Origin: Sphingomonas sp. PP-F2F-G114-C0414
GTDB lineage: Bacteria; Pseudomonadota; Alphaproteobacteria; Sphingomonadales; Sphingomonadaceae
Assembly: GCF_003688595.1 (NCBI RefSeq)
Contig: NZ_RCWT01000010.1
Location: 558,001 to 622,000, forward strand
Length of the DNA: 64,000 nt
Direction of reading: 5' to 3'
The notes under the pieces are model-generated. The model saw nothing but the letters and a program-made list of their open reading frames with translations. It had not been told where the DNA came from and ran no database searches. Every line of letters starts with the position of its first letter. Positions within the stretch are counted from its first letter, which is position 1. Positions 1-8,724 of the stretch are shown in pieces. Both the position numbers and the translations under genes were made by a program.

Positions 1-116
1 CGATGTACGTGTGGGACGTCGCCGATGGACCGCTCGGCTTCGACATCTCGAACATGTCGAACAACAAACGACTGCTGATCGCCACGTCGGTCTTCAAGAC
101 CGAGCAATACGCGTGA
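1..116 (+). CDS. TadE-like pilus assembly protein, C-terminal fragment
   Basis: This is the 3' end of a gene that begins before the window; the reading frame enters at base 3 and stops with TGA at 114-116. The last residues, TSVFKTEQYA, resemble the C-terminal pattern of TadE-family minor pseudopilins, which often end in a VFRTEP-like stretch. The next gene is also TadE-like and starts with a GTG overlapping this stop codon (GTGA), so the two are probably translationally coupled parts of one Tad/Flp pilus cluster. Only 37 residues are visible, so the family call rests mostly on the neighbours. Confidence 0.6.
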   Translation, partial: MYVWDVADGPLGFDISNMSNNKRLLIATSVFKTEQYA

Positions 117-655
117 TCGGCGCGCTTCTGGGCAGGCTCGCGCGTGACACGCGGGGTGTCTCACTCATCGAGTTCGCGATCTCGCTGCCATTCCTGATCC
201 TGCTTTTCACCGGCAGCTTCCAATTGAGCGATGCAGTGGCGGCAAATCGCAAGGTCACCATGGCGACCCGGACCATCGCCGATCTCACCTCGCAATACAC
301 GGCCGTATCCGATTCAGACCTCGATACCATCCTGAATGCCAGCCAGCAGGTCTTGGCGCCCTATTCTGCAGATGCCGCGACAATGACGGTGACGCTGGTG
401 AAGACGGACGCGCTGTCCCGGTCCACGGTCGCCTGGAGCGATGGGAAGAATACCACGGGTCTCAGGCCGTGTTCCGCCTTCAACCTGCCGCTTGCGATCA
501 AGCAGGCCGGCACATCGATGATCGTTGCGCAGGTAGTCTATAAGTATAAGCCGACGTTCGGCGCGACCTATATCGGCATGATACCGCTGACCGAAACGAT
601 CATCATGAGTCCGCGTGGATCCACCACGATCACATACTCGGGCCCGTCATGCTAA
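113..655 (+). CDS. TadE-like minor pseudopilin
   Basis: A 180-residue protein of the TadE/TadF family, predicted to be a minor subunit or assembly factor of a Flp/Tad pilus at the inner membrane. A short basic start (RLARDTRG) is followed by SLIEFAISLPFLILLF, a single hydrophobic helix at about residues 17-37 with the Glu typical of pilin-like N-termini. The rest is a periplasmic domain with no recognised motif. I chose the GTG at 113 because it overlaps the preceding stop (GTGA) and places the TM segment at the usual distance from the N-terminus; the longer frame back to base 11 runs through the preceding gene. Confidence 0.8.
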   Translation: MIGALLGRLARDTRGVSLIEFAISLPFLILLFTGSFQLSDAVAANRKVTMATRTIADLTSQYTAVSDSDLDTILNASQQVLAPYSADAATMTVTLVKTDALSRSTVAWSDGKNTTGLRPCSAFNLPLAIKQAGTSMIVAQVVYKYKPTFGATYIGMIPLTETIIMSPRGSTTITYSGPSC

Positions 656-680
656 TGCTCCCGAAAACCGGTGTAACATC

Positions 681-2054
681 ATGAAGATATCCTTCAAATC
701 CTCAATGCGGCGGTTGATGGGAGATCGGCGCGGTAACGTGCTGATGATCATGGGATTTGCGACAATCCCGATGGTGTTCGCAACGGGCATGGCGATCGAT
801 TACTCGGGTGCCGCGCGGCTTCGTACCAAGTTGAACGCCGTCGCCGACGCGGCCGCTCTCGCTGCGGTCACCACGCCGATGATGAGCCAGACGAGGGAAG
901 CAGGCGCGCTTGCCGCCTACACCATGTTCACGTCGCAGGCGTCTAACATCAAGGGATTGGAATACACCGTAACCTCTCCGGTGATCACGTCGACCGCAAC
1001 CGTAGCGTCGTACGACTATGGCGCGTTCAAGATCGTCATCACGCAGACCAATTCCACCGGAATCAATCGCACCGCGGTCGTTAGCTACAAGGCGCGTTCG
1101 CAGAACAGCTTCGCCGGTGTGCTGGGCATGGCGACGCTGCCGATCAGCGGATCCTCGACGACGAACGCGAAGGTCGCACCGAACATCGACTTCTACGTGC
1201 TGCTCGACACGTCGGGATCGATGGCATTTCCAGCGACGTCCAGCGGGATCACCCAGTTGCGATCGCTGACCGGCGGCTGCGCATTCGCGTGCCATTCGAC
1301 CAATGACGCGACTGCGCGGTCCAAGAATGGATCATACACCGATTATTACGGCGTCGCGCTTTCCTACGGTATCCCGCTGCGCGTCGATGAGGCTCGCAAA
1401 GCTGTGCAGTCTATGATGGCGCAGGCGACCCAGACATCGGCTAACAACAACGCCGATTATCAAGCCGCGATGTACACGTTCGCGGCGGCCGATCCTCGAG
1501 CCCCCAACAGCTTCAAAATGCTGGCAAGCCTAACTGATAATCTTCAGTATGTTTCGGATAGAGCGGCGCAGGCCCAGACATCATTATATTATAACAACGG
1601 CTGCCCGACCAAAGGTTTTTGCAATAACGATGCCGATACTGGATCGAGCGATGCCTTTGTGAAGATGAATGCCCTCATGCGCCTTCCCGGAAACGGAACC
1701 AATGTCCTAGGCGACAGGCCTCAAGGGATCATGTTCGTCATCACGGACGGTATGCGTGACGAGCAACGGGCATCGGGTGTTCCCGAGATCGCATTCGACA
1801 CCTCATGGTGTGCTGCCGTCAAAGCCAAAGGTATTCGCGTTGCGATCCTCTATACCGAGTATCTAAAAATGTCGATGGATGGCGACGCGTGGTCCCAAGC
1901 CAATGTCGTGCCCTATCTGAGCCAAGTCGAACCCGCGCTACAGAATTGTTCGTCCGACGGGCTTTACTACAAGGTCACGACCGACGACGATATTTCGACT
2001 GCTCTCAATCGCCTCTTCTCGCAAGCCGTGTCCACCGCCCGCATCACGCAGTAG
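681..2054 (+). CDS. TadG-like pilus protein with von Willebrand factor A domain
   Basis: A 457-residue TadG-type protein of the Flp/Tad pilus locus. The N-terminal Tad region has the RRGNVLMIMGFATIPMV membrane segment followed by the conserved AIDYSGAARLRTKLNAVADA stretch (about residues 17-60). A von Willebrand A domain begins near residue 172 with the MIDAS metal-binding motif DTSGS (Asp at about 176), and a later MFVITDGM strand fits the same fold. TadG proteins are thought to help pilus assembly or anchoring in the envelope. The ATG at 681 sits 25 bases after the TadE-like stop. It is the last gene of the pilus group and converges on pdhB. Confidence 0.85.
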   Translation: MKISFKSSMRRLMGDRRGNVLMIMGFATIPMVFATGMAIDYSGAARLRTKLNAVADAAALAAVTTPMMSQTREAGALAAYTMFTSQASNIKGLEYTVTSPVITSTATVASYDYGAFKIVITQTNSTGINRTAVVSYKARSQNSFAGVLGMATLPISGSSTTNAKVAPNIDFYVLLDTSGSMAFPATSSGITQLRSLTGGCAFACHSTNDATARSKNGSYTDYYGVALSYGIPLRVDEARKAVQSMMAQATQTSANNNADYQAAMYTFAAADPRAPNSFKMLASLTDNLQYVSDRAAQAQTSLYYNNGCPTKGFCNNDADTGSSDAFVKMNALMRLPGNGTNVLGDRPQGIMFVITDGMRDEQRASGVPEIAFDTSWCAAVKAKGIRVAILYTEYLKMSMDGDAWSQANVVPYLSQVEPALQNCSSDGLYYKVTTDDDISTALNRLFSQAVSTARITQ

Positions 2055-2065
2055 GCGGTGGACAC
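2028..2065. terminator. Hairpin over the tadG stop codon
   Basis: An 11-base inverted repeat, GTGTCCACCGC at 2028-2038 and GCGGTGGACAC at 2055-2065, surrounds the tadG-like stop codon at 2052-2054. It lies between two convergent genes only 22 bases apart. There is no clear T-run on either side, so factor-independent termination is uncertain; a mutual transcription block is an inference from position and symmetry. Confidence 0.4.
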
Positions 2066-2076
2066 GAGAAGCGTTA

Positions 2077-3504
2077 TTACTTGTACGTAACCTTCTTCAC
2101 CGCCTTCACGACCTTCGCGACATCGACCAGCATCAGCTTCTCAAGATTTGCCGCATAGGGCATCGGTACGTCTTCGTTCGTCACGCGCAGCACCGGCGCG
2201 TCGAGGTCGTCGAAGCCGTGCTCCATCACCACCGACACGATCTCCGAGGCGATCGAACAGGTTGCCCAATTCTCTTCGACGATGATCATGCGGTTGGTCT
2301 TGGCGAGGCTCTTCAGCACCGTCTCGGTGTCGAGCGGGCGCAGCGTGCGCAGGTCGATGACCTCCGCGTCGATGCCCTCTTCGGCCAGCTTCTCGGCGGC
2401 TTCCAAGGAAATGCCGACGCCGATCGAGTAGCTGACGATCGTCACGTCCTTGCCCTCGCGGACGATCCGCGCCTTGCCGATCGGCAGGACGTGGTTGTCG
2501 AGCTTGGGGACGTCGAAGCTGCGGCCGTACATCAGCTCGTTCTCGAGGAACACGACCGGATCCTCGGTGCGGATCGCCGCTTTCAGGAGGCCCTTCGCGT
2601 CTGCCGCGTCATACGGCGCGATCACGATCAGGCCGGGAACGCTCGCATACCACGCCGCGAAATTGTGCGAATGCTGGGCACCCACTCGCGACGCCGCGCC
2701 GTTGGGACCACGGAACACGATCGGGCAGCGCATCTGGCCACCCGACATGTAGTTGGTCTTGGCGGCCGAGTTGATGATGTGGTCGATCGCCTGCAACGCG
2801 AAGTTGAAGGTCATGAACTCGACGATCGGGCGGAGGCCACCCATCGCCGCGCCCGCACCGATGCCGGCAAAGCCGTATTCGGTGATCGGCGTGTCGATCA
2901 CGCGACGGTCGCCGAACTCGTCGAGCAGCCCCTGGGTTACCTTGTAAGCGCCCTGATACTGCGCGACTTCCTCGCCCATCACGAAGACGCGGTCGTCCTC
3001 GCGCATTTCCTCGGCCATCGCATCGCGCAGCGCTTCGCGGACGGTCGTCTTGATCATCTCGGTGCCCTCGGGGATCGCTGGGTCGGAGATGCCGACCTTC
3101 TCGGCCGACGCGACGAGCTGCTGCGTGCCGCTCTCGGCCTTGGCGGGAGAAGCACCTTCGGGAACCGGTGGCGCCTTGTCGTCCGACGGCGTTTCCTTCG
3201 GCGCGGCGTTGGCCGCCTCGCCGGAGCGTGCTTCCGCGGGCTTCTGGTCGCTCGCGCTCTCACCCTCTTCGAGGATCGTCGCGATGACGGTGCCGACCTT
3301 CACGTTGTCGGTGCCCTCGGCGACGGCGATCGAACCGATCGTACCTTCGTCGATCGCCTCGAACTCCATCGTCGCCTTGTCGGTCTCGATCTCGGCGAGG
3401 ATGTCGCCCGACTTGACGCTGTCGCCTTCCTTGACGAGCCACTTGGCCAGCGTGCCCTCTTCCATCGTCGGGGAGAGCGCGGGCATCTTGATCTCGATCG
3501 CCAT
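2077..3504 (-). CDS. pdhB: Pyruvate dehydrogenase E1 beta subunit with N-terminal lipoyl domain
   Basis: A 475-residue PDH E1 beta subunit, catalysing with PdhA the ThDP-dependent decarboxylation of pyruvate in the cytoplasmic PDH complex. Residues 1-80 form a biotinyl/lipoyl domain with the lipoylation motif ETDKATME (Lys43). A linker rich in Ala, Pro and Glu (about 83-150) joins it to the transketolase-like E1 beta domain, including [18 protein letters not shown] and the C-terminal transketolase domain. A lipoyl domain fused to E1 beta is a known alphaproteobacterial arrangement. The start codon overlaps the pdhA stop as TGATG, so the two are coupled. No E2 or E3 gene lies in the window. 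Confidence 0.97.
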   Translation of the reverse strand: MAIEIKMPALSPTMEEGTLAKWLVKEGDSVKSGDILAEIETDKATMEFEAIDEGTIGSIAVAEGTDNVKVGTVIATILEEGESASDQKPAEARSGEAANAAPKETPSDDKAPPVPEGASPAKAESGTQQLVASAEKVGISDPAIPEGTEMIKTTVREALRDAMAEEMREDDRVFVMGEEVAQYQGAYKVTQGLLDEFGDRRVIDTPITEYGFAGIGAGAAMGGLRPIVEFMTFNFALQAIDHIINSAAKTNYMSGGQMRCPIVFRGPNGAASRVGAQHSHNFAAWYASVPGLIVIAPYDAADAKGLLKAAIRTEDPVVFLENELMYGRSFDVPKLDNHVLPIGKARIVREGKDVTIVSYSIGVGISLEAAEKLAEEGIDAEVIDLRTLRPLDTETVLKSLAKTNRMIIVEENWATCSIASEIVSVVMEHGFDDLDAPVLRVTNEDVPMPYAANLEKLMLVDVAKVVKAVKKVTYK

Positions 3505-4556
3505 CAGTACTTCTCCACCAGAACGTCGGTGTAGAGCTCGGCAGCATCCGGCTCCGGGGTCTGCTCGGCGAAATCGGCGGCTTCGTTCACGATTTTCCTG
3601 ATTTCCTGTTCAAGGGACTTGAGGTCCGCCTCGGTCACGCCCTGCGCGTCGAGCAGCTTCTTCATGTGATCGATTGGATCCGACTTGTCGCGGACCGCCT
3701 GGACCTCGTCACGCGTGCGGTACTTCGCCGGATCGGACATCGAATGGCCACGGTAACGGTACGTCTTCATCTCGAGGATGACGGGGCCCTTGCCCGCGCG
3801 GACCCACGCCAGCGCTTCCTCAGCGGCACCGCGGCAGGCCAGCACGTCCATGCCGTCGACCTGGATGCCGGGAATGCGGAAGCTCTCGCCGCGGCGATAC
3901 AGCTGGTCCTCGGCCGAGGCGCGATTGACGCTCGTGCCCATCGCATACTGGTTGTTCTCGATCACGAAGATGATCGGGAGCTTCCACAGCTCGGCCATGT
4001 TGAAGCTCTCGTACACCTGGCCTTGGTTCGCGGCGCCATCGCCGAAATAGGCCATGCAGATGCCGCCGTCGTTCGAGTATTTGTGCTTGAACGCGAGGCC
4101 GGTGCCGAGCGATACCTGCGCACCCACGATGCCGTGGCCGCCGTAGAATTTATGCTCGGTCGAGAACATGTGCATCGACCCGCCCTTGCCCTTCGAGATC
4201 CCCGAATTGCGCCCGGTCAGCTCGGCCATGATCACCTTCGGGTCGATCCCGTAGGCGAGCATGTGGCCGTGATCGCGGTAGCCGGTGATCACCGAATCGG
4301 TCTCGCCGTTGAGCGCGGACTGCAAGCCGACAGCGACGGCTTCCTGGCCGATATACAGATGGCAGAAGCCACCGATTAGGCCCAAGCCATAGAGCTGACC
4401 CGCTTTTTCCTCGAAACGGCGGATCAGCAGCATCTGCCGATACATTTCGAGCAGTTCGTCCTTGGTGGCTTCGTACGGCTTTGGTTCTGCCGGTCGTTCG
4501 CGATTCGTAATCGGCGGTTCGGCGATTGCGCGTGCTGGTGGGGGGGTCTTGGCCAC
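3504..4556 (-). CDS. pdhA: Pyruvate dehydrogenase E1 alpha subunit
   Basis: A 350-residue E1 alpha subunit that pairs with PdhB to make the alpha2-beta2 pyruvate decarboxylase. The ThDP/Mg motif GDGAAN followed about 26 residues later by IENNQ is visible near residues 170-200, and the YRGHSMSDP phosphorylation-loop region is intact. The length is normal for the short alphaproteobacterial type. The first about 25 residues are Pro-rich and variable. The start is GTG at 4554-4556. The gene is first in a pdhA-pdhB operon; its upstream region (4557-5028) is filled with palindromic repeats, and I did not recognise a promoter there. Confidence 0.97.
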   Translation of the reverse strand: MAKTPPPARAIAEPPITNRERPAEPKPYEATKDELLEMYRQMLLIRRFEEKAGQLYGLGLIGGFCHLYIGQEAVAVGLQSALNGETDSVITGYRDHGHMLAYGIDPKVIMAELTGRNSGISKGKGGSMHMFSTEHKFYGGHGIVGAQVSLGTGLAFKHKYSNDGGICMAYFGDGAANQGQVYESFNMAELWKLPIIFVIENNQYAMGTSVNRASAEDQLYRRGESFRIPGIQVDGMDVLACRGAAEEALAWVRAGKGPVILEMKTYRYRGHSMSDPAKYRTRDEVQAVRDKSDPIDHMKKLLDAQGVTEADLKSLEQEIRKIVNEAADFAEQTPEPDAAELYTDVLVEKY

Positions 4557-4711
4557 GATGTGGGAAACCTCGTTTTCCGTAGGGGAGTTGAGGGAGCCTA
4601 TAGGCGCGGACGGGGCGGAACATCAATTCCCGTCTGGGGTATGTCGGTTTGGGAGGTGTGGGATGGGGCTTTCTGCCTGCATTTTTCGCGGCCGCCCTTT
4701 CCCAGCAGGCC

Positions 4712-4817
4712 ACCTCCCCGGCGGAGGCCGGGGCCCAATTAGTGAGGTTGCAGTAACGATGCGCATCACTCAGTTGGCGACGTCCCCCAATTGGACCCCG
4801 GCCTTCGCCGGGGTGGT
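4712..4817. repeat. Inverted palindromic repeat, CCCCGGC family
   Basis: Two units in inverted orientation. The left arm (4712-4740) contains CCCCGGCGGAGGCCGGGG followed by CCCAATT, and the right arm (4789-4817) contains AATTGG and CCCCGGCCTTCGCCGGGG. Each arm is itself a small hairpin, giving a BIME-like pair. A closely similar pair is at 48539-48641. Confidence 0.8.
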
Positions 4818-4876
4818 GATACCGGCGGAGAAATGGTGGCAGGGGCATGTCTGCCAACGGACGGTGTCTCCCTCCT

Positions 4877-4937
4877 CCTTGTTCTCCCGCGAAGGCGGGA
4901 GCCCAGACTGGGCTCCCGCCTTCGCGGGAGAACAAGG
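4877..4937. repeat. Perfect 61-base palindrome, CTCCCGC repeat family
   Basis: The 30 bases at 4877-4906 are the exact reverse complement of 4908-4937, separated by one base at 4907. Each arm contains the nested hairpin CTCCCGCGAAGGCGGGAG. Less perfect relatives occur at 38847-38902 and 48435-48514. The form is that of a REP-type intergenic palindrome pair. Confidence 0.9.
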
Positions 4938-5028
4938 GGCACGAGCGGTCCTGGCTCGGGCCACTATCCCCAGCCCAAGCAAAGCTCCGGTTGCCCTCCC
5001 CTCGCACCACCGCCTAAAGCCAACCGCA

Positions 5029-6381
5029 ATGGACTCCACCGCAGACCCCCGCCAGCATCCCTTACGGATCGCCAATTTCCGCGCCTATTGGCTGTCCCGC
5101 TTCACCGGCACCATCGCGGTCAGCGCGATGTCTATCGTGATCGGGTGGCAGGTCTACAACATCGCCCGCGAGACGATGGACATCCGCCAGGCGGCCTTCA
5201 TGCTCGGCATGATCGGGTTCGCGCAGTTCGTGCCGTTGTTCCTGCTCACCCCGATCACCGGCCTAGTCGCAGACAGTTTCGACCGCCGCTGGATCGTCCG
5301 CGGCACGACCGCGCTGCTCGTGCTCACTGCCGCGACATTGTGGTTGCTGACCTGGACCGGCCACCTCACGCTCGGCGTTCTGTTCGTGGCTGCGGTCGCG
5401 TTCGGCGTCGCCCGAGCCTTCTCCGGTCCAGCCTATTCCGCGCTCGCCCCCAACCTCGTCCCCCGCGCCGTCCTTCCGACCGCGATCGCGATCAGTTCGA
5501 TCGCGTGGCAAGTCGGCACCATCGCGGGCCCCAGCGTCGGTGGCCTCCTCTACGCGATCCACCCGGAGGTCGCCTACGGCGTCGCGACGATCCTGTTCGT
5601 CGTCGCGCTCCTCTTCATGTTCCTGATCGGCCCGGTGCCTCAGCCCGCCGCGCAGACCGATCACCGGCCCCTCGCCCGCATAATCGAGGGCTTCACCTAT
5701 GTCCGCCGCAACCGCCTCGTGCTCGCGACGATCACGCTCGATCTGTTCGCGGTGCTCCTCGCCGGCGCAACGTCGCTGCTCCCGGTCTATTCGCGCGACA
5801 TCCTCCACGTCGGCTCGCAAGGGCTAGGCGTTCTCGCGGCGGGCATGGGGATCGGCGCGGCGGTGACGGCAATCTGGTTCTCGGTCCGCCCGATGAGCAC
5901 CAATGTCGGCGTGAAGATGCTAATCGCCGTCGTCGTGTTCGGCCTCGCGATCCTGACCTTCGGCGTCGCCACGCCGATCGTAACCCTGCTCGGCATCGCC
6001 CCGGGCATGATCGCCGGCATCCCCGTCCAGCCTGCCTTCGTCCTCAGCCTCGTCGCGCTGATCGTCGCGGGCGGCGCGGACATGATCTCGGTCTATGTCC
6101 GCCAGTCGTTGATCCAGCTCCACACCCCCGACGCGATGCGCGGCCGCGTCAGCGCGGTGTCGCAGCTCACCATCTCCGCCTCGAACGAACTCGGCGAATT
6201 CGAGAGCGGCGTGATGGCGTCGCTGCTCGGTCCGGTTGGCGCGGTGGTGTTCGGCGGCGTCGGTGCTATTGCGATCACGATCGGCTGGGCGCGACTGTTC
6301 CCGGAACTCAAGGCGGCCAAAACCTTTGACCCGCCTGAGATGTTAGAGACCGAACCTCAGCACGGAGAAGCCAAGCCATGA
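5029..6381 (+). CDS. MFS transporter (EntS-like, MFS_3)
   Basis: A 450-residue major facilitator with about 12 hydrophobic helices, closest in style to the MFS_3/EntS group of exporters. After a short hydrophilic N-terminus ([20 protein letters not shown]) comes the first helix; the A-motif region reads [11 protein letters not shown] between helices 2 and 3, and a central hydrophilic loop ([17 protein letters not shown]) splits the halves. The substrate is unknown. Coupling to cysK through an ATGA overlap suggests a cysteine-, sulfur- or metabolite-linked export role, but that is inference. The ATG at 5029 was chosen because upstream sequence is repeat DNA and this start gives a normal MFS N-terminus. 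Confidence 0.85.
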   Translation: MDSTADPRQHPLRIANFRAYWLSRFTGTIAVSAMSIVIGWQVYNIARETMDIRQAAFMLGMIGFAQFVPLFLLTPITGLVADSFDRRWIVRGTTALLVLTAATLWLLTWTGHLTLGVLFVAAVAFGVARAFSGPAYSALAPNLVPRAVLPTAIAISSIAWQVGTIAGPSVGGLLYAIHPEVAYGVATILFVVALLFMFLIGPVPQPAAQTDHRPLARIIEGFTYVRRNRLVLATITLDLFAVLLAGATSLLPVYSRDILHVGSQGLGVLAAGMGIGAAVTAIWFSVRPMSTNVGVKMLIAVVVFGLAILTFGVATPIVTLLGIAPGMIAGIPVQPAFVLSLVALIVAGGADMISVYVRQSLIQLHTPDAMRGRVSAVSQLTISASNELGEFESGVMASLLGPVGAVVFGGVGAIAITIGWARLFPELKAAKTFDPPEMLETEPQHGEAKP

Positions 6382-7298
6382 AGGCCAACTCGATCCTCGA
6401 TACGATCGGCAACACGCCGCACGTCCGCCTGTCGAAGCTGTTCCCCGAATCCGAAGTCTGGGTGAAGTCCGAGCGTTCGAACCCCGGTGGCTCGATCAAG
6501 GACCGCATCGCGCTCGCGATGATCGAGGCAGCCGAAAAGGACGGCCACCTCCAGCCCGGCGGCACGATCATCGAGCCGACCAGCGGCAACACCGGCATCG
6601 GCCTGGCGCTCGTCGCGGCGGTGAAGGGATACAAGATCGTCCTCGTCATGCCCGAGAGCATGTCGATCGAACGCCGTCGCCTGATGCTCGCATACGGTGC
6701 GACCTTCGACCTGACTCCCCGCGAGAAGGGCATGAAGGGCGCGATCGAGCGCGCGAAGGAACTCGTCGAGCAGACGCCCGGCTCGTGGATGCCGCAGCAG
6801 TTCGAAAACCCTGCGAACATCGCTGTGCATGTCTCTACGACTGCACAGGAAATCCTCGCCGACTTCCGTGACACGCCGATCGACGTGATCATCACCGGCG
6901 TCGGCACCGGCGGTCACATCACGGGCGTCGCCGAGGCGTTGAAGAAGGAATGGCCGTCGCTCAAGGTCTACGCGGTCGAGCCCGCCGCGTCGCCGGTGAT
7001 CGCTGGTGGTCAGCCGGGGCCGCACCCGATCCAGGGGATCGGCGCGGGCTTCATCCCGGTCAACCTCCACACGCAGGCACTCGACGGCGTGATCGAGGTC
7101 GACGCCGCGGTGGCGAAGGACATGGCGCGCCGCTCGGCGACCGAAGAGGGCATGCTGGTCGGCATCAGCTCGGGCGCCACGCTCGCAGCGATCCTTCAGA
7201 AGCTTCCCGATCTGCCTGACAACGTTCGGGTTCTCGGGTTCAACTACGACACCGGCGAGCGCTATCTGTCGGTCCCGGACTTCCTGCCCGAACAGTGA
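6378..7298 (+). CDS. cysK: Cysteine synthase A (O-acetylserine sulfhydrylase)
   Basis: A 306-residue PLP enzyme that makes L-cysteine from O-acetylserine and sulfide in the cytoplasm. The PLP-binding Lys41 lies in NPGGSIKDR, the substrate loop TSGNTGIG is near residue 70, and the PLP-phosphate loop GTGGHITG is near 176-183. The length is typical for CysK. The ATG overlaps the upstream transporter stop (ATGA) and the gene's own stop overlaps the next GTG start (GTGA), giving a tightly coupled three-gene unit. Confidence 0.96.
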   Translation: MKANSILDTIGNTPHVRLSKLFPESEVWVKSERSNPGGSIKDRIALAMIEAAEKDGHLQPGGTIIEPTSGNTGIGLALVAAVKGYKIVLVMPESMSIERRRLMLAYGATFDLTPREKGMKGAIERAKELVEQTPGSWMPQQFENPANIAVHVSTTAQEILADFRDTPIDVIITGVGTGGHITGVAEALKKEWPSLKVYAVEPAASPVIAGGQPGPHPIQGIGAGFIPVNLHTQALDGVIEVDAAVAKDMARRSATEEGMLVGISSGATLAAILQKLPDLPDNVRVLGFNYDTGERYLSVPDFLPEQ

Positions 7299-8647
7299 CA
7301 CAGCCTGAGTCCGCGCGCGGCGCATCATCCTCTTCCGCGCGCGGGTTTACCGCGTTGCATGGCATTCTGACCGGCATCGCCGGGCTGGCGATCGTCGGTC
7401 CGGCGTTGGTCGTCGCTAATGCGCCGGTTATCGTCCCGGCCAAGCGCATGGCGCTGCCGCGGCAACGCGTCGTGCCGAAGGCCGAGATACCCCAGGTCGA
7501 ACCGTTGAAATTCGTCGACCTGACGCCAACCGACGCCCGCGCCTTCAACGCGACCGTCCCGTTCTCGACCGAGCCCAATCCGGCGGCCAAGCCGTTCCGC
7601 TTTGCCGGTGCGCCGGACGACCTCGCGCGGGCGACCGACTGTATGGCGGCAGGGATCCTCTACGAAGCCGGCGACGACACGCTCGGCGAACGCGCGGTGG
7701 CGCAGGTCGTGCTCAATCGCTTACGCCATCCGGCCTTCCCCAAGACCGTGTGCGGCGTCGTGTTCGAAGGACAGGACCGTAGCACCGGCTGTCAGTTCAG
7801 CTTCAGCTGCGACGGCGCGATCACGCGTTGGCACCCGACCGAGGACGCCTGGCGTCGTGCGCGCGAAGTCGCCACCGCGGCGCTCGGCGGCGCGGTGTTC
7901 AGCCAGGTCGGCTATGCCACGCATTACCATACCGACTGGGTCGTGCCCTATTGGCAGTCGAGCCTCGACAAGATCACCGCGGTGCACACGCATCTGTTCT
8001 TCCGCTGGTCCGGCTGGTGGGGCACACCGGCGGCGTTCGGCCGCCATCCCGAAACCGTCGAACCGGTCATCACCCAGCTTGCCAGCCTGTCCGACGCGCA
8101 CAAGACCGGCGCGGCCTTCGACGAGGCCCAGGCGGCGTTGGCCGAAGCCTCCGCGGCGATGGGGTTCGTCACGGCCGCGGATTCGGATGACGCTGGCGCC
8201 GATGACGCCTCCGCGCGGCGCATCGACGCGGATACCGTCGTGGTCGTGTTCCCGCGCGGGCAATCGCCGGACACGCTCGTGACGGCTGCGACGCAGTCGT
8301 GCGGCAACCGGTCCTTCTGTCGGTACATGGCATGGCTCGACGGCACGAAGGTGCCCACGTCGCTGCCGCTCGACACTGCGCAGATGACCTCGCTGACGTT
8401 CAGTTATCTGCGCGATCGGTCGAACGGCTATGAACGCGCGTTGTGGAACTGCCGTGAGTATAAGCGCCCGGATCCGTCGCAGTGCCTCCAGCCGCCGGGA
8501 ACGAAGATCGCGGCCCCACCGCCTGCGACACCAGATGCCGCTGCCAAGCCAGCCGTAGCGACGGATCTCAACGGCGTGAGGCGGAAGCCCGCGGCTCCGT
8601 CCGATCCAGTCGCACCGGCACCGAACAAAGCCGGCGCCGGTCAGTAA
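7295..8647 (+). CDS. SleB-like cell wall hydrolase
   Basis: A 450-residue protein with a Hydrolase_2 (SleB-type) domain at roughly residues 110-240: [49 protein letters not shown] and [14 protein letters not shown] are characteristic. The N-terminus has one hydrophobic segment (about residues 20-48), probably a signal anchor, so it should act on peptidoglycan in the periplasm. The C-terminal half has paired Cys and an Ala/Pro-rich tail and no known domain. The GTG start overlaps the cysK stop. Its long C-terminal extension is of unknown function. Confidence 0.85.
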   Translation: MTQPESARGASSSSARGFTALHGILTGIAGLAIVGPALVVANAPVIVPAKRMALPRQRVVPKAEIPQVEPLKFVDLTPTDARAFNATVPFSTEPNPAAKPFRFAGAPDDLARATDCMAAGILYEAGDDTLGERAVAQVVLNRLRHPAFPKTVCGVVFEGQDRSTGCQFSFSCDGAITRWHPTEDAWRRAREVATAALGGAVFSQVGYATHYHTDWVVPYWQSSLDKITAVHTHLFFRWSGWWGTPAAFGRHPETVEPVITQLASLSDAHKTGAAFDEAQAALAEASAAMGFVTAADSDDAGADDASARRIDADTVVVVFPRGQSPDTLVTAATQSCGNRSFCRYMAWLDGTKVPTSLPLDTAQMTSLTFSYLRDRSNGYERALWNCREYKRPDPSQCLQPPGTKIAAPPPATPDAAAKPAVATDLNGVRRKPAAPSDPVAPAPNKAGAGQ

Positions 8648-8677
8648 GTCAAAAAAGCCTGAAGGCAGTCAGCAGGT

Positions 8678-8708
8678 CGAGGGATGCGGCACATCGTCGC
8701 ATCCCTCG
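8678..8708. terminator. Hairpin between convergent hydrolase and peptidase genes
   Basis: An 11-base inverted repeat CGAGGGATGCG (8678-8688) and CGCATCCCTCG (8698-8708) with a 9-base loop lies in the 77-base gap between two convergent genes. The right side is followed by GCTTTGC, with only a short T-run. Probably a terminator for one or both genes. Confidence 0.5.
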
Positions 8709-8724
8709 CTTTGCGGCAGACCCT

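Larger units (their letters stand above)
4557..5028. other. 472-base gap between divergent pdhA and the MFS gene
   Basis: This gap must hold the promoters of pdhA (leftward) and of the MFS-cysK operon (rightward), yet most of it is taken up by two inverted-repeat units at 4712-4817 and 4877-4937, described separately. An open frame continues through it from 4462 in the MFS frame, but it crosses both palindromes and antisense pdhA sequence, so it is not coding. No clear -35/-10 pair was identified. Confidence 0.6.

Noticed and set aside
2218-3534. Plus-strand open frame of over 400 codons opposite pdhB
   Set aside because: His/Arg/Asp-rich antisense composition and no motif; pdhB on the other strand is unmistakable.
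4462-5028. N-terminal extension of the MFS transporter
   Set aside because: The extension runs antisense to pdhA and through two palindromic repeats; the ATG at 5029 gives a normal transporter start.
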